Part shown: one piece after another, positions 11,961-22,443 of the stretch
Position numbering within the stretch: the first letter of the stretch is position 1
How the letters are laid out: the number at the start of each line of letters is the position of its first letter
Source of the DNA: Chara braunii
Lineage: Eukaryota; Streptophyta; Charophyceae; Charales; Characeae
NCBI GenBank assembly: GCA_003427395.1
Contig: BFEA01000056.1
Span: forward strand, 2,338,236-2,388,922
Direction of reading: 5' to 3'
Length of the DNA: 50,687 bases
Made by a program: the position numbers and the translations under genes
Notes under the pieces: model-generated
The model's database searches: none
What the model was told of the DNA's origin: nothing
What the model saw: only the letters and a program-made list of their open reading frames with translations

Positions 11961-12806
11961 CTACGTGTCCGGGCAATAACAGAGTTCCATGACTAGGCAG
12001 TTGCCGGTCATATGGGCTTCCACAAGACGTTGGCTCGTGTGAGCCGCCTGTACGTCTGGCCGACGCGCAAGGACTTTATGAAGGACTACGTTGCAGAGTG
12101 TCCCACCTGTCAGGAGGTGAACAATGCGAACCACCTGCCTTATGGTTTGCTCCAGCCTCTTCCTATCCTTGAGGGTCGTTGGCAGTCCATCTTGAAGGAC
12201 TTTATCGGTCCTCTTCGTCCTCCGACCCCCCGCGATTATGATGCTATCCTGGTCGTCGTCGACCGCTTCACGAAGCGCGCACACTTTGTTCCATGCCGCT
12301 ACGCCATCAGTGCATGTGAGGTCGCCGACATCGTGTTTGACTGAGTCGTGCGTGACTACGGCTTACCTCTGAGCATCATATCTGACCGTGACCCGCGCTT
12401 TACCAGCCGATTCTGGCGACGACTCCACGAGGTTTACGGCACCCAACTCTGCTTCTCCTCGTCTTACCATCCCCATACTTATGGTCAGACCGAGGTCATG
12501 AACAGGATTCTCGGAGATATTCTTCGAAAGATTGCTCGTGACGACCATCAGTGGGATCTCCATCTTGCCCATGCGGAGATAGCCTACAATTACGCTGTCT
12601 CGCCAGCCACGGGGATGTTGCCTTACTATTGCGACCTTGGCTATCACCCTCGTGTCCTCGAAGACTTCTTTCGACCGTCACAGATGTACCCCGACACGAG
12701 TTGTCCCGCGCTGGATGATTGGGTTGCACACATGACGTCGATCATGAAGACCGCACATGAGCACATAACCACTTTCCAAACTCGCATGGCAGCACGTGCG
12801 AGCTGA
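11961..12806 (+). pseudogene. pol: Integrase zinc-binding and catalytic core of Gypsy-1
   Basis: Integrase inserts the cDNA into chromosomes. The N-terminal HHCC zinc module is visible (GHMGFHKT...CPTCQ, about 12,007-12,110). The core follows with DFIGPL (about 12,199), VVVDRFTKRAHFVPC, SDRDPRF (about 12,379) and GQTEVMNR (about 12,484), which supply the D, D and E of the catalytic triad. Stops lie at 11,994 (TAG), 12,342 (TGA) and 12,804 (TGA), with the frame unchanged through all of them. Confidence 0.92.
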
Positions 12807-12812
12807 TCGAGG

Positions 12813-13457
12813 ATGAATCATTCATTCAAAGTTGGGGATGATGTGCTTATCGACGCTCGCCACTTACAACTCGAAACGGACATGCTTTCCAAGTTTCGAC
12901 GGCGCTTCTTTGGTCCATGCCGCATTCTCCAGACCGTCGGTTCTGATACGGCATCTAGCCCGGTCAGCTTTCGTGTGAAGCTACCCGACTACCTACGCCA
13001 GGCTCGTGTGCACGATGTCTACCACGTCTCGTTACTGCGTCCCTGCCGCAGACCGTCTGAGTGTTTCGTTGGACGACCATACGAACGCCCTCCACCCATT
13101 ATGGTGGATGACCACGAGGAGTTCCTCGTTTCAGACATCATTGATCGCCGAGTCACCGACGACAACCTTCCGCAGGTCGAGTATCTCGTACGTTGGAAGG
13201 GATACCCTGATGAGGAGGCTACCTGGGAGCCCCTCGAGCACTTGAAGCACACTCGCATGTTGGTGCGTGCCTATGACCGTGCTGGCCGTGCTGGGTTGCC
13301 TGCTCCTCCTCAGCCCACCGACCCTCCTCATTCTCCCTCGGCTGAGGAGACCGCTGAAGTCGAGCCTGCTCCATATGAGGCAGACCTTCTGCAGCAGCAA
13401 GATGCTTCTGAGCGTCCACTGCGCACTCGTCGTCGTCCTGCTCGATACGACGATTGA
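12813..13457 (+). pseudogene. pol: Integrase C-terminal region with chromodomain (Gypsy-1)
   Basis: The C-terminal part of integrase (GDDVLIDARHLQL... VHDVYHVSLLRPC) is followed by a chromodomain at about 13,110-13,260: FLVSDIIDRRV... VEYLVRWKGYPDEEATWEP. In chromoviruses this domain directs integration to particular chromatin by reading histone marks. The stretch of 214 codons has no internal stop and ends at 13,455-13,457 after an acidic, Pro-rich tail. It is in the same frame as all upstream pol blocks. Confidence 0.92.
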
Positions 13458-14201
13458 CTCTGACTTCTCTTCCCACGTCTTTGACTTCTCAATACTCCAT
13501 CCACACCAGTTTTGCTATTTCAGCTCGTCGATATTGTGGCTCTTCCTCGACGACATTCCGGACTTCTCATCATGGACGTCATCGACAGCTTCATGGACTC
13601 CGTCACGATCAGCTCTGCGTACTTCAGACGTCATCACGCTCTTACCACTTTACCCTGTACAGTATCTTGGTTGTGTTGCATGATGGTCTCCCTTCGCCGG
13701 GTTCCTCTGAGTTGGGCTCTCGCTTGGTATACGCATAGGCATCGGAACCGTAGCGTTGCCTTGGCTTCCCAGCTTACGGATCCAGCTCCGACTTCCCCCA
13801 ACCTTAGGAGTCATTTGCATGATTCCCTTACCCATCACTTTTTCTACCCTCTGTCGGCCCTCACGCCCTAGTTAGGCAGCCTCGCATGCTTCATCTAGGT
13901 GCGGCCAGTATACCAGGCTCCCTTGTTCCCTTGCATGGTCGACCCCCTATAGCGGTCACCCCTTCAGTCGAGCATTACCCGCCCTGATAGTCTATCTGTT
14001 AGGGTCATTGGTTCTGTTCTATCCCAGTTCCCTACCCTCATTGAGCCTGATGACATGCGTCTCCCTGTCATTATGTGTGGATGCCCTCAGGAGTTTATCG
14101 ACCCCTAGGCTGCATTCGCCATCCTCAGAGATCATCCTTCCCTTTGGTTTGCGACACACTCCTCTTGTGACATATGGTTGTCTTGTTGTTGCTTTGTTGC
14201 T

Positions 14202-14370
14202 TTCAGACTGCGGCTACTGCCTCTGACATTTCTAGGATTTCGTTGTTTCTGCTTTTGTTGTTCTTAGGACTTATATACTAGTCAGATGTTTCCAGACTGA
14301 GGCTACCACCTCCAACATTCTAGGGGTTAGTTGTCATTACTTTCTGCTTTCCTAGGACATGTATGCTAGT
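14202..14370. repeat. Imperfect tandem pair, about 88 bp unit
   Basis: Two diverged copies begin with tttcagactgcggctactgc (14,201) and ttccagactgaggctaccac (14,290), and each ends in a tag-gac-tta/atg-ctagt motif. A weaker third copy may follow to about 14,450. Confidence 0.6.
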
Positions 14371-14973
14371 TACTTGCTTCTGCTTTCACTTAGGCTGTTA
14401 GCTGTGACATTACTGTTTTTGTGACATTTTCTATCCTAGGTTGCATCACATGGACTCAGCATGGAGCTTGCTCCGCATCCTAAACTACTCAAGTTTTCTT
14501 TTTCTTTGGTAGAGTTCCGCTTCTTGGCGGAAGCGTGCTTGTATCTAGGCAATCCATCACAGGCCGAGGATCGTGTTGCGGACCTCTGGTTGGCCTGTAA
14601 GACCAGCCCCTTGGCCTGTTCTCACAGGCCTGTGTTGTATTCGAGGTAGTTCAGTCCAGGCCAGTACCTCTGTCGGTACCAGCCAGTCCAGTCCAGTCTC
14701 GTCAGTCCGTTGGGGTATACCCCAACTGATGTCTGTTTTCTGGATCATTCTAACATTCGCACATTTTGGAGTACGTGCGTTGGAGTCTAGCGTGGGAGCT
14801 GCGCTGTGCCATCTCGCTCCCCCTTCATCCTCCATCTCCATCTCTATCGCAGGCGGAGCACCACACCTGGTGGGTTGACCACAACCAAGGTGGACCCAAA
14901 ATTTTTGTCTTGTGCGTGGCATCCTTGCTCAGGTAAAATAAAAATTAACCATAAAATTTAAAAAAAAAAAAAT

Positions 14974-15016
14974 ATGTGCGTTGGGGCCATGCTAATTAAT
15001 TAAGCTTCTCTGTATC
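14974..15016 (-). pseudogene. U6 snRNA-like fragment
   Basis: On the minus strand, GATACAGAGAAG, then about nine unrelated bases, then TTAGCATGGCCCC and CGCA match the conserved centre of U6 spliceosomal RNA (the ACAGAGA box region and following segment). An insertion separates the two blocks, and the 5' cap stem and 3' end are missing, so it is a truncated pseudogene. An A-run (T-run on this strand) lies just beyond at 14,960-14,972. Confidence 0.6.
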
Positions 15017-15077
15017 TTTCCAGTTGGCGGATGACACATTTCCCGTGTCCCACTTGTATTTGCCTATTCACGGGGTA

Positions 15078-15670
15078 TCCTTTGTTCCCCCGTATGTCCC
15101 TGAAGCCTATTCCGGCCATGACACCCCCGACATCCCGTACTAAGGAACTGCTATGTCAGCCTCAACCCTATGCTACGTACTAGGAGGATAGCCAACCCTA
15201 GGTCATGAGTTATGAACTAAGTTTCTTATCCTTATGTTGTCTTTACTACAATGTTCTATGGTGTTGATGGTAGAGAGATGGGGATCCTTCGTTCCCTCGT
15301 ATATCCCTGGAGCCCGTTTCGGCCCCGCGTTAAGGTGCAGTATCTCCTGACACCCCCAACATATGTACTAAGGACTGCTATGCCTGCCTCAACTCCAAGG
15401 TACGTACTAGGAGGATAGCCCACCCTCAATCGTGGATCACGGACTGTATGTATTGACCCTGGATAATCTATTAGCCTTGTGTTGTATGGTAATCTGAGAG
15501 CAGACAATCCTTCGTTCCCTCGTATGTCCCTGGAGCCCGTTCCGGCCCCGCGGTAAAGTGCAGTATCTCCTGACACTCCTGACATCCTGTACTAAGGAAC
15601 TGCTATGCCAGCCTCAATCCTTTTGGCCACGTACTAAGAGGATGACCAACCCTAAGTTACAGTCTTGTAT
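15078..15670. repeat. Three imperfect tandem repeats of about 207-223 bp
   Basis: Units begin at 15,078, 15,285 and 15,508 with tcctt(t/c)gttcc-c(c/t)cgtat. Each continues through a ggagcccgttccggcc-like block, a tactaaggaactgctatg-like block and a cgtactaggaggata-like block. Copies 2 and 3 are closest. No coding potential. Confidence 0.85.
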
Positions 15671-17118
15671 CCAACACAGGACCTTATGCGAATCGTGCAA
15701 GTGACCTAACCTATTGACATACACTGTGAAATAGTCTGTAACTGTGCTCTGCTGGGCTCGAGTAAACCGGACTATGCAAGCCACCCAGCAGTCTCATGAC
15801 AACCCCGTAGACCAAGAACATCAAGAAGTTTCCCTGAGCCCGCTGCTTCCGGTCACAAGTGCAGCGCGTTGTCTTATTGGATGTGCGTTTTTTTAAGGCA
15901 TTCTCTTTCTGGATGTATTTGGCCGGAATCACTGTTAGTTTCAGTGTAACGTTTTTTGTCGTGAGTATGCGTATACTCTTTGTGAGTTGAGCTCCTGCTT
16001 GGTCACTCGTGCCTGTCCGTCGTTTTTTTTTTTCGGCCGCATAACATTGATTGCAAAACACACGTGTCGAGGTCGGGGACCTCACAATTCTACCCGGAGT
16101 TATCCTGGCAGCCTTAGCCTTAGCCTGTCCACCGTTTTTCGGGCCCTCCCTCAGCAGTTACTTCGTCTTTGAAGCGCTCAACTCCCGCCGTGCTGCTCCC
16201 AACTTGCGTCCATGGCGCTCTCAACCACTTCGAATTTGGACCTTCCACATACCATTGGGCTGGGTTCTTCTTCTTCCTCTTCTTCTTTTTCTTCTTCTTC
16301 TTCCTCTTCTTCTTCTTCTTCTTAATTCTTCTTCTTCTTCTTCGTCGCCACCGTCCTCCTGTTTATTTTACTATTTTATTATTATTATTATTTCTTTCTG
16401 AAGAATGCAAGCATTTCATTAATCTTAAAAAGAATGAGGCCGATAAACCCTTATTCGCTCACAAACAATCCCGAAAGTACTGGGGCCCTTACCCAACTTA
16501 GGCTTTTATCCTGGAAACCTGGTCAAGCGTCATTTTTTTTTATTTTTTTATTTTTTTTTTTTTTTTTTGGGGGGGGGGGGGGGGGGGTTGAACCTCCCTT
16601 CTTGGGATCTTCTTCCGTCCCTTCCTTTTCCGAGTCCTTCCTTTCTCTTGTATCTGGCCTTATCTCCTCCTTCTGCCTCTTCTCCTTGGCTATGTATTTC
16701 TTTTTCTTTTGAATCTCCGCCTTCCCTGCTTTGCCTTTTCCCCCACTCTCCTTCCCAACCTTCCCCTTCTTGGCCGCATATGTCTTTTTGCCTTCTTTGC
16801 CCTCTTTCCCTGTTTCCTTGTCTTTCCCTTTATCTTTGTCGATCCCCTCTTCCTCCTCCATACGGTTTTCCGTCTTTCGGCGTCTTCTCTCCATCTGTAT
16901 GAGCCCCTTCATTATCTTCTTTCTCCTTTTTCTCTTCCTCCTTCTCCTTGCCTCGTTTGTCCTCTTGATTTTCATCCTTGTCTTCTTTCCCTCCCTATTC
17001 CTTCGATAAGTTTGGGTGTTTTTTTCCCTTCAGAGGACAATAATCAACCTTGTGGAAATATTTTCTACACGCCTAGCACCAGGGCGTGGTGGCACAAACC
17101 ACCTCTATTGTCGGGGTG
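15671..17118. other. Non-coding spacer with microsatellites
   Basis: No supported gene. It contains a (TTC)n-like pyrimidine tract at 16,264-16,343 and a homopolymer switch from T-rich (16,533-16,568) to 19 G (16,569-16,587), followed by a C/T-rich stretch to about 17,000. Confidence 0.6.
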
Positions 17119-17862
17119 TGACGAACTATTTTTGGTAATCGCGCGACTTTCTGTGCGAAGCGGCTCGGGGGTTGGGGACCGGTTGGTCGGGTGGAGTGCA
17201 TGGGTATGGGTCAGCTGGGCAAGTTGCATAGATACCCTCGCTTCTTTCTTTTGGCTTTCGGGACCAAGGCCGGGAAAGTCATGCGCAGACGATTGCGTGA
17301 CCGCGCCTTAGTGAGCGCGATAAATAACGGTTGCCATAACTTCTCTCTTGTTCTGCTGTGGGAGATGAAAATTTTGGCGCAATCAGCGTGCGAGAATGTC
17401 ATTTTTCAAATTTACAACTGATGTCGAGCCCCCACGGACTCTCAAAATTATTTTTCTGTCTTTTCAGAGTTTCTTTTTGTAAATAGGATTTTTAGACTAG
17501 GAATTTAGGTACTCTGAAATCTTGTTGCGCCACGCTTCTTGCTTGCTCACCTCTCACCGCAGTAGGGACTGGGCTCTGACTTTATTGCACCCTTAATCCT
17601 TAGTGTAACTGTTATTTTTGGAGGGCGGGATTATAACTATACTCCTTCTTGATTCTCTCCTGTTTCCCCGCCTTCTCCCTCTCTATCGTGCATACCTCGT
17701 CATCCATTCTAATTGGCCGAGCGACTGCATGACCGGGTCGATGCGTGGAGTGTGGCTGCGTCCCCCACACCGCGGCTTGGCCATGAAGACGTAGGCACTT
17801 CCTTCTCTTGCCCTTTCACTCACTTAGGCATAATCCCGGGTTTCTCGCGCAAGCATGCACGC

Positions 17863-17869
17863 TATAAAT
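17863..17869 (+). promoter_or_regulatory. TATA box in repeat A
   Basis: TATAAAT within gcacgctataaatttcac, conserved at the matching place in repeat B. It lies about 90 bp upstream of a conserved GTGAGT splice-donor-like site. Confidence 0.5.
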
Positions 17870-18754
17870 TTCACAAGCGCGATTAGTTTACTTTCTATGA
17901 ATTTTTGGAGGTTGGCGCGGTCAGTGAGGATCGGCTAACAAGTCCGCCTAGGAGGTGAGTAAATGAGAGAGTTGGGCGATCCGACGAGCTGGTGCTGAGT
18001 ATGCGGGGTTGACGTGTAGGCCGCGACGGACTGTGGCGCACAGACGAACCTGGCTTGCATTTTCGGACCAAGCGGGGTGACAAGTCTGTGTTGATGCGAG
18101 GCGACGGACTGCCCACATCGGGAGTGGTGTGGAAAGAGAGGAAGAGAGAGAAAGAACAGATGTGGGTGGGATGGTGTCTTTCTGCCAACCTTTTGTTTAA
18201 TTTTGAATTCCAACATTGGTCAATTTTGTTGCAGCAATTTCGGATGTCCTAGTGAATCGATGTGGATTTTCGGTTTCTTGTGTGTTGTCACGTGAACTTG
18301 CACCCTTCCCCCACCCCTTCTCAAGTGGTCTCTTGAGTTTCCCATTTTTTTTGTTTTGCTCAGTTGTGATAATCCAAATTTCGTCACTTTCTAGTATCCA
18401 TCTGCGCTGTGCGATAACTCCGGATCTGGTTGGATATGTTCATCGTGCATGTTTTGTTCGATTGCCAGCCTTTGATTCTTGTGTATGTTGTGATGTGTTG
18501 GTTCTCGACGCCGGAGCGGTTGCTCCTTTTCCTTTCTTCCGTTACCCAATGGCATGGATATGCGTGTAATGGTTGGATCGCACCCGGAATGACGATGTCT
18601 GCAAAGAAGGGTAGTTGCATGCATGCGGGAAAGGATCGATACGCCAACAAGACCGCTCACCACGGACCCGCCGACGGGAAAGGACAAGATCCGAGCCATT
18701 TCCGCTCATGCGCACGCTCATGTATGACAATGATCCAAAAAGCGGAGTCACGAT

Positions 18755-19807
18755 CAGGGTTGTCACGCGAGGATTCCCGGGGCCCAAGCCGGGGTAGGGG
18801 TTTCACCCCCGGNNNNNNNNNNNNNNNNNNNNNNNNNNNNNNNNNNNNNNNNNNNNNNNNNNNNNNNNNNNNNNNNNNNNNNNNNNNNNNNNNNNNNNNN
18901 NNNNNNNNNNNNNNNNNNNNNNNNNNNNNNNNNNNNNNNNNNNNNNNNNNNNNNNNNNNNNNNNNNNNNNNNNNNNNNNNNNNNNNNNNNNNNNNNNNNN
19001 NNNNNNNNNNNNNNNNNNNNNNNNNNNNNNNNNNNNNNNNNNNNNNNNNNNNNNNNNNNNNNNNNNNNNNNNNNNNNNNNNNNNNNNNNNNNNNNNNNNN
19101 NNNNNNNNNNNNNNNNNNNNNNNNNNNNNNNNNNNNNNNNNNNNNNNNNNNNNNNNNNNNNNNNNNNNNNNNNNNNNNNNNNNNNNNNNNNNNNNNNNNN
19201 NNNNNNNNNNNNNNNNNNNNNNNNNNNNNNNNNNNNNNNNNNNNNNNNNNNNNNNNNNNNNNNNNNNNNNNNNNNNNNNNNNNNNNNNNNNNNNNNNNNN
19301 NNNNNNNNNNNNNNNNNNNNNNNNNNNNNNNNNNNNNNNNNNNNNNNNNNNNNNNNNNNNNNNNNNNNNNNNNNNNNNNNNNNNNNNNNNNNNNNNNNNN
19401 NNNNNNNNNNNNNNNNNNNNNNNNNNNNNNNNNNNNNNNNNNNNNNNNNNNNNNNNNNNNNNNNNNNNNNNNNNNNNNNNNNNNNNNNNNNNNNNNNNNN
19501 NNNNNNNNNNNNNNNNNNNNNNNNNNNNNNCCAACACTCAACCCCGCCCCCGCTGGCTGTTGGTCCCGCCCCTGGCCCCGCACCAGCAGCTACCCCGCTC
19601 CCACCAGTGGTGGGTGTGGCCCCGGGGGAGGTCTGGGGTGGGGCATAAAACCCTATTTTTGGGGTTTTGGCCACGTGGTGCGCGCTCTCGCTGCGCACCC
19701 CCCACTTTTTTTTTTTTCGGGGGNGGGGGGGNGGGACCGGAGCCGGGGTTGGGGTTGCCCACCCCGGACCCCTGCCGGGGGCCCGGGGCCGGGGCTCGAC
19801 AACCCTG
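18755..19807. mobile_element. hAT-like DNA transposon inserted in repeat A
   Basis: The ends are perfect 10-bp terminal inverted repeats, CAGGGTTGTC and GACAACCCTG. They are flanked by an exact 8-bp duplication GTCACGAT (18,747-18,754 and 19,808-19,815). CAGGG ends with 8-bp duplications are diagnostic of the hAT superfamily. Repeat B has the uninterrupted site (gagtcatgatatacg) at 32,473-32,487. The visible interior is very GC-rich and has no transposase; 718 bases are unsequenced. It is probably non-autonomous. Confidence 0.85.
18813..19530. other. Assembly gap of 718 N inside the hAT-like element
   Basis: Run of N. Any reading frame drawn across it is meaningless. The gap flanks are GC-rich and include ambiguous N at 19,724 and 19,732. 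Confidence 0.99.
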
Positions 19808-19899
19808 GTCACGATATACGCGCGCGACTGCATGAGCCGACCTCGGCCTTGCTTCAATGCGTGTCCGCCAAATAGGAGATGGTTATAGAAGCGCCCTTC

Positions 19900-20656
19900 T
19901 GGGTCACCGATCGTGAAAGCTTAAGGGATCCGAAATATCGTGAATACTAGGAGAGGGAACAACTTAGACGACGAGGGAATTTGAGAAATCCTGAATATCC
20001 CTGTCAAACTGAAAACGATCGACTGTGTGAGGGGGACTTTCAGTGGGCTATAGGCAAGGATCCTAGGATCCCGGACTATCCCAACACCAGTAATACCCAA
20101 TATTATATATCCCCGGCTTTCGTCGCTAAGAATACCAATTTCCCTCCCTTCTATCTCCTCCTTCCGTATCACCAGCTCAAAGTAGTACCGTGGAATTCCA
20201 TAGCTCGCTACTGGTCCCGCACAGCGTGCGCAGAGTGCCAGCGGGACCGCACGTATCGAGCCTCGGGATTTATCCGACGAACCCGAACCGAAGCCGAGCA
20301 GCGCACGCACAGCCTCTGTATGAGGCCAGCCTCGTCGGATTCCGAGGCTTGCTATGAGCGACGCCAACAACTGTTCAAACAGCGCGACACGCATAGCGTT
20401 CCGACGGTCCACCAAATTTGCATCCGCCCCCGACTACGGAGCCAGCGAAGATGGTAACTCCATTTTCCACGACGTAAAGGCCGGACGCGCCTTGTGCCTA
20501 CTATCTTGCACAAGTGCCCCTAAAACTCCCCACATGAGATCTCAGTTCCGACCTGGGATTCCACCCCGAGTTTCCTAAGATCCTATGCCCACCCCCCTTT
20601 TCGCACTTTCGGGGCCCCATCTCACTCCGATCAGGAAGTCGCACTGGGCGTGAGGT
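19900..20656 (+). repeat. 5' LTR of Gypsy-2
   Basis: The left edge is fixed by comparison with repeat B: identity to the empty site ends after ...GCGCCCTTC and the LTR starts TGGGTCACCGATCG. An inverted second copy lies at about 40,855-41,530. The right edge is set by the primer-binding site and by loss of similarity to the second copy after gggcgtgaggt. A canonical CA end is not seen. No 3' LTR was found beyond the pol region, so the element is truncated. Confidence 0.75.
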
Positions 20657-20669
20657 TGGTATCGGAGTC
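20657..20669 (+). promoter_or_regulatory. Primer-binding site (initiator tRNA-Met type)
   Basis: TGGTATCGGAGTC directly follows the LTR and is close to the common plant retroelement site TGGTATCAGAGC, complementary to the 3' end of initiator tRNA-Met. It would prime minus-strand cDNA synthesis. Confidence 0.65.
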
Positions 20670-20674
20670 GACAC

Positions 20675-22078
20675 GTGGCAAGCTCACAGAGTAGCAAGCA
20701 GGTAAGTCGCACAAGAGACCTGGAGAACAGAGGGCGGCCCAGACAGCGGAATGCGCCGCGACGCGATCCTATAATAACTAGGAGCAGATCGGTCGGTCGA
20801 CAAGCCGTCAATATGAACGCCAATCAAGCGCAAAACATTAATGTACAGCTAGGCGGGGCACCTATTCCCGCGCCACCAATCCAAGTTTGCGCACCTGCGG
20901 CTCCACCCGATTTGTATCTCTTTAACACTGCACATCATCTGGCCGGGGCATGGCTGGCCACATTGCGGGCATAACAGTCTGACAACAATGAAGAAAGGAT
21001 CAATATCCCCGCCAGATTGGGAGGGGATGCGCACCACTGGTTCAACACTTAGGCCTGGATAGATCACCCGACCTTCGAGAGGGACTTCTTGAACAGATTC
21101 AACTACATCCACCTTGAGCAGGTCTTCTTTATGATCACCGATCAGGTTCAGAAGCCCCTCGAGTCAATCATAGAATATCGTAGTAGATTTTACAGACTGT
21201 TTGTCAAATCCGAGAGAGACGAGAAGGTCGAAAGACATTTGTTCATCGATGGCCTTCGTAGCCGGGCAATGAGGGCGAAACTACGAAAGCAATTCCCCCC
21301 CATCAATCACACTATGCAACAAATTATGAATCGGGCGGAAGAAATGGAGAGAAAGTTTGCCGCTAGTTTCCTAGAAGGGGAGGACCACGCTAAGGAGGGA
21401 GACTCCTCAGAGCTAGCCAGGGCGAAAGCTAAGCTGGTCGCGCTTCAAAACAAATTTGAGAATATGGATTTTGTCTCCGGCCCAGTCGCTTACTTAGAGC
21501 AAGTTGTAGCTAAGAGACTGATGTCTGCCACAACCACATGACTGCCCGTAATGGTTGCACCTTCACCTCCCCCAGATCCCCCCGTAAAGCCAAGCAAATC
21601 AAACGTGATACTGGAAGTAACTCGAACGATGGTTAACTTAATGCAGGAGAGTAAGAAGGAACAGTGAGAGCACAATGCTCGGATCGAATCATTGATGAGA
21701 TCAATGCGTCCCATTGCTGCCAGGGCCGCACCAGCACCGCAAGGAATTGCCCCCGTTCAGGCCATGGGCGGAGCGACGGCCAATCCGAACGTTTGTTACA
21801 CATGTCATCAGTCGGGCCACATAGCCCGAGACTACCCGCACTGACCGGTACAAGCTCGAGTTGGAGCCGCCCCGGTGGCAGCCGCGGCGATAGCTAATGG
21901 ACCTGGGAGGGTAGGCACGATGATTGAAGAGATGGAAGGGGGAGGAAGTGCGGTAGCCACTAGTGAGGAAGCCATAAAACTTATTCCACTTGACCGATAC
22001 ATCACATTGGGTTATTCGGGGTTGGGAATGATCGGGACCATTCGGCCTGCAAACGAACAACGAGGCATAGCCAAATGA
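20675..22078 (+). pseudogene. gag: Gag of Gypsy-2 (stops, no frameshift)
   Basis: A Gag polyprotein remnant in one continuous frame of about 468 codons. A Gln/Asn/Ala-rich N-terminus leads into a retrotransposon-Gag-type region: ARLGGDAHHWFN (about 21,011), then FERDFLNRFNYIHLEQ and the helical RSRFYRLFVKSERDEKVERH (about 21,180-21,240). A zinc knuckle CYTCHQSGHIARDY (about 21,795) has its last Cys changed to Tyr. In-frame stops lie at 20,972 (TAA), 21,050 (TAG), 21,539, 21,665 and 21,842 (TGA). It starts 5 bp after the primer site, and the foldback insertion follows immediately. Confidence 0.82.
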
Positions 22079-22082
22079 AGAC

Positions 22083-22443
22083 CTTCTCCAAATGACCATT
22101 TCGTCAAAATCGACATCTTTTATTTTTTGAACGAAATTAAAACCGAGTTTTTTGGCCGAAAACTCGTCAAAATTTGTCGTTCTTGAGGGTCCTGCGTTTG
22201 TAAAACGCTAGACCCCCTGGTTGTACATGGACCTAGCTTGAGACCAGGGACATCCTGGCATGCCTGGCTGGATGTGCCTGGTCTCAAGCTAAGTCCATGT
22301 ACAGCCAGAGGGTCCAGCGTTTTACAAACGTTGGATCCTCAGGAACAACAAACTTTGACGAGTTTCGGCCAAAAAACCCGGTTTCAATTTTGTTCAAAAA
22401 ATAAAAGATGTCCATTTTGATGAAATGACAGTTTCCAGGAGAA
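22083..22443. repeat. Foldback element with arms of about 165 bp
   Basis: A near-complete palindrome between gag and protease of Gypsy-2. The left arm (tgaccatttcgtcaaaat...) is mirrored by the right arm ending ...attttgatgaaatgaca, and the centre near gacatcctggcatgcctggc is itself palindromic. Arms are roughly 90 percent complementary. A second piece of the right arm lies inverted at about 24,653-24,712. It has no coding capacity and resembles a foldback MITE. Confidence 0.8.

Larger units (their letters stand above)
578..13457 (+). mobile_element. Gypsy-1: Ty3/gypsy chromovirus, interrupted by a LINE
   Basis: The domain order gag, zinc knuckle, aspartic protease, RT, RNase H, integrase, chromodomain is that of a Ty3/gypsy chromovirus. 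The left part (578-3,471) and right part (about 10,107-13,457) are separated by a minus-strand LINE; the protease end and RT start resume the same element. Pol right of the LINE stays in one frame for 3.35 kb but has nine stop codons, so the copy is dead. LTRs were not identified on either side. Confidence is high for the family and moderate for the exact ends. Confidence 0.9.
13458..15077. other. Non-coding 3' flank of Gypsy-1
   Basis: No convincing gene. It should contain the 3' untranslated part and perhaps the 3' LTR of Gypsy-1, but no LTR partner was found upstream. It holds a pair of imperfect tandem units near 14,202-14,370 and a U6-like fragment near its right end. Confidence 0.5.
17119..19899 (+). 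repeat. Repeat A: promoter and 5' end of an unidentified multicopy gene/element
   Basis: About 1.7 kb (after removing the hAT insertion) that is closely similar to 28,214-28,491 plus 31,211-32,566 (repeat B). It begins TGACGAACTATTTT, has a TATA box (17,863), a strong 5' splice-site-like GTGAGT (17,955) in both copies, and ends with ATGGTTATAGAAGCGCCCTTC at 19,879-19,899. In copy B the same ATG opens a decayed reading frame; here the LTR of Gypsy-2 interrupts it after seven codons. Confidence 0.75.

Noticed and set aside
16523-16975. Lys/Glu-rich minus-strand frame of 150 codons
   Set aside because: It is the complement of a low-complexity pyrimidine tract and a poly-T/poly-G switch; no domain.
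18430-19875. Long frames on both strands across the 718-N gap
   Set aside because: They exist only because N runs have no stops.
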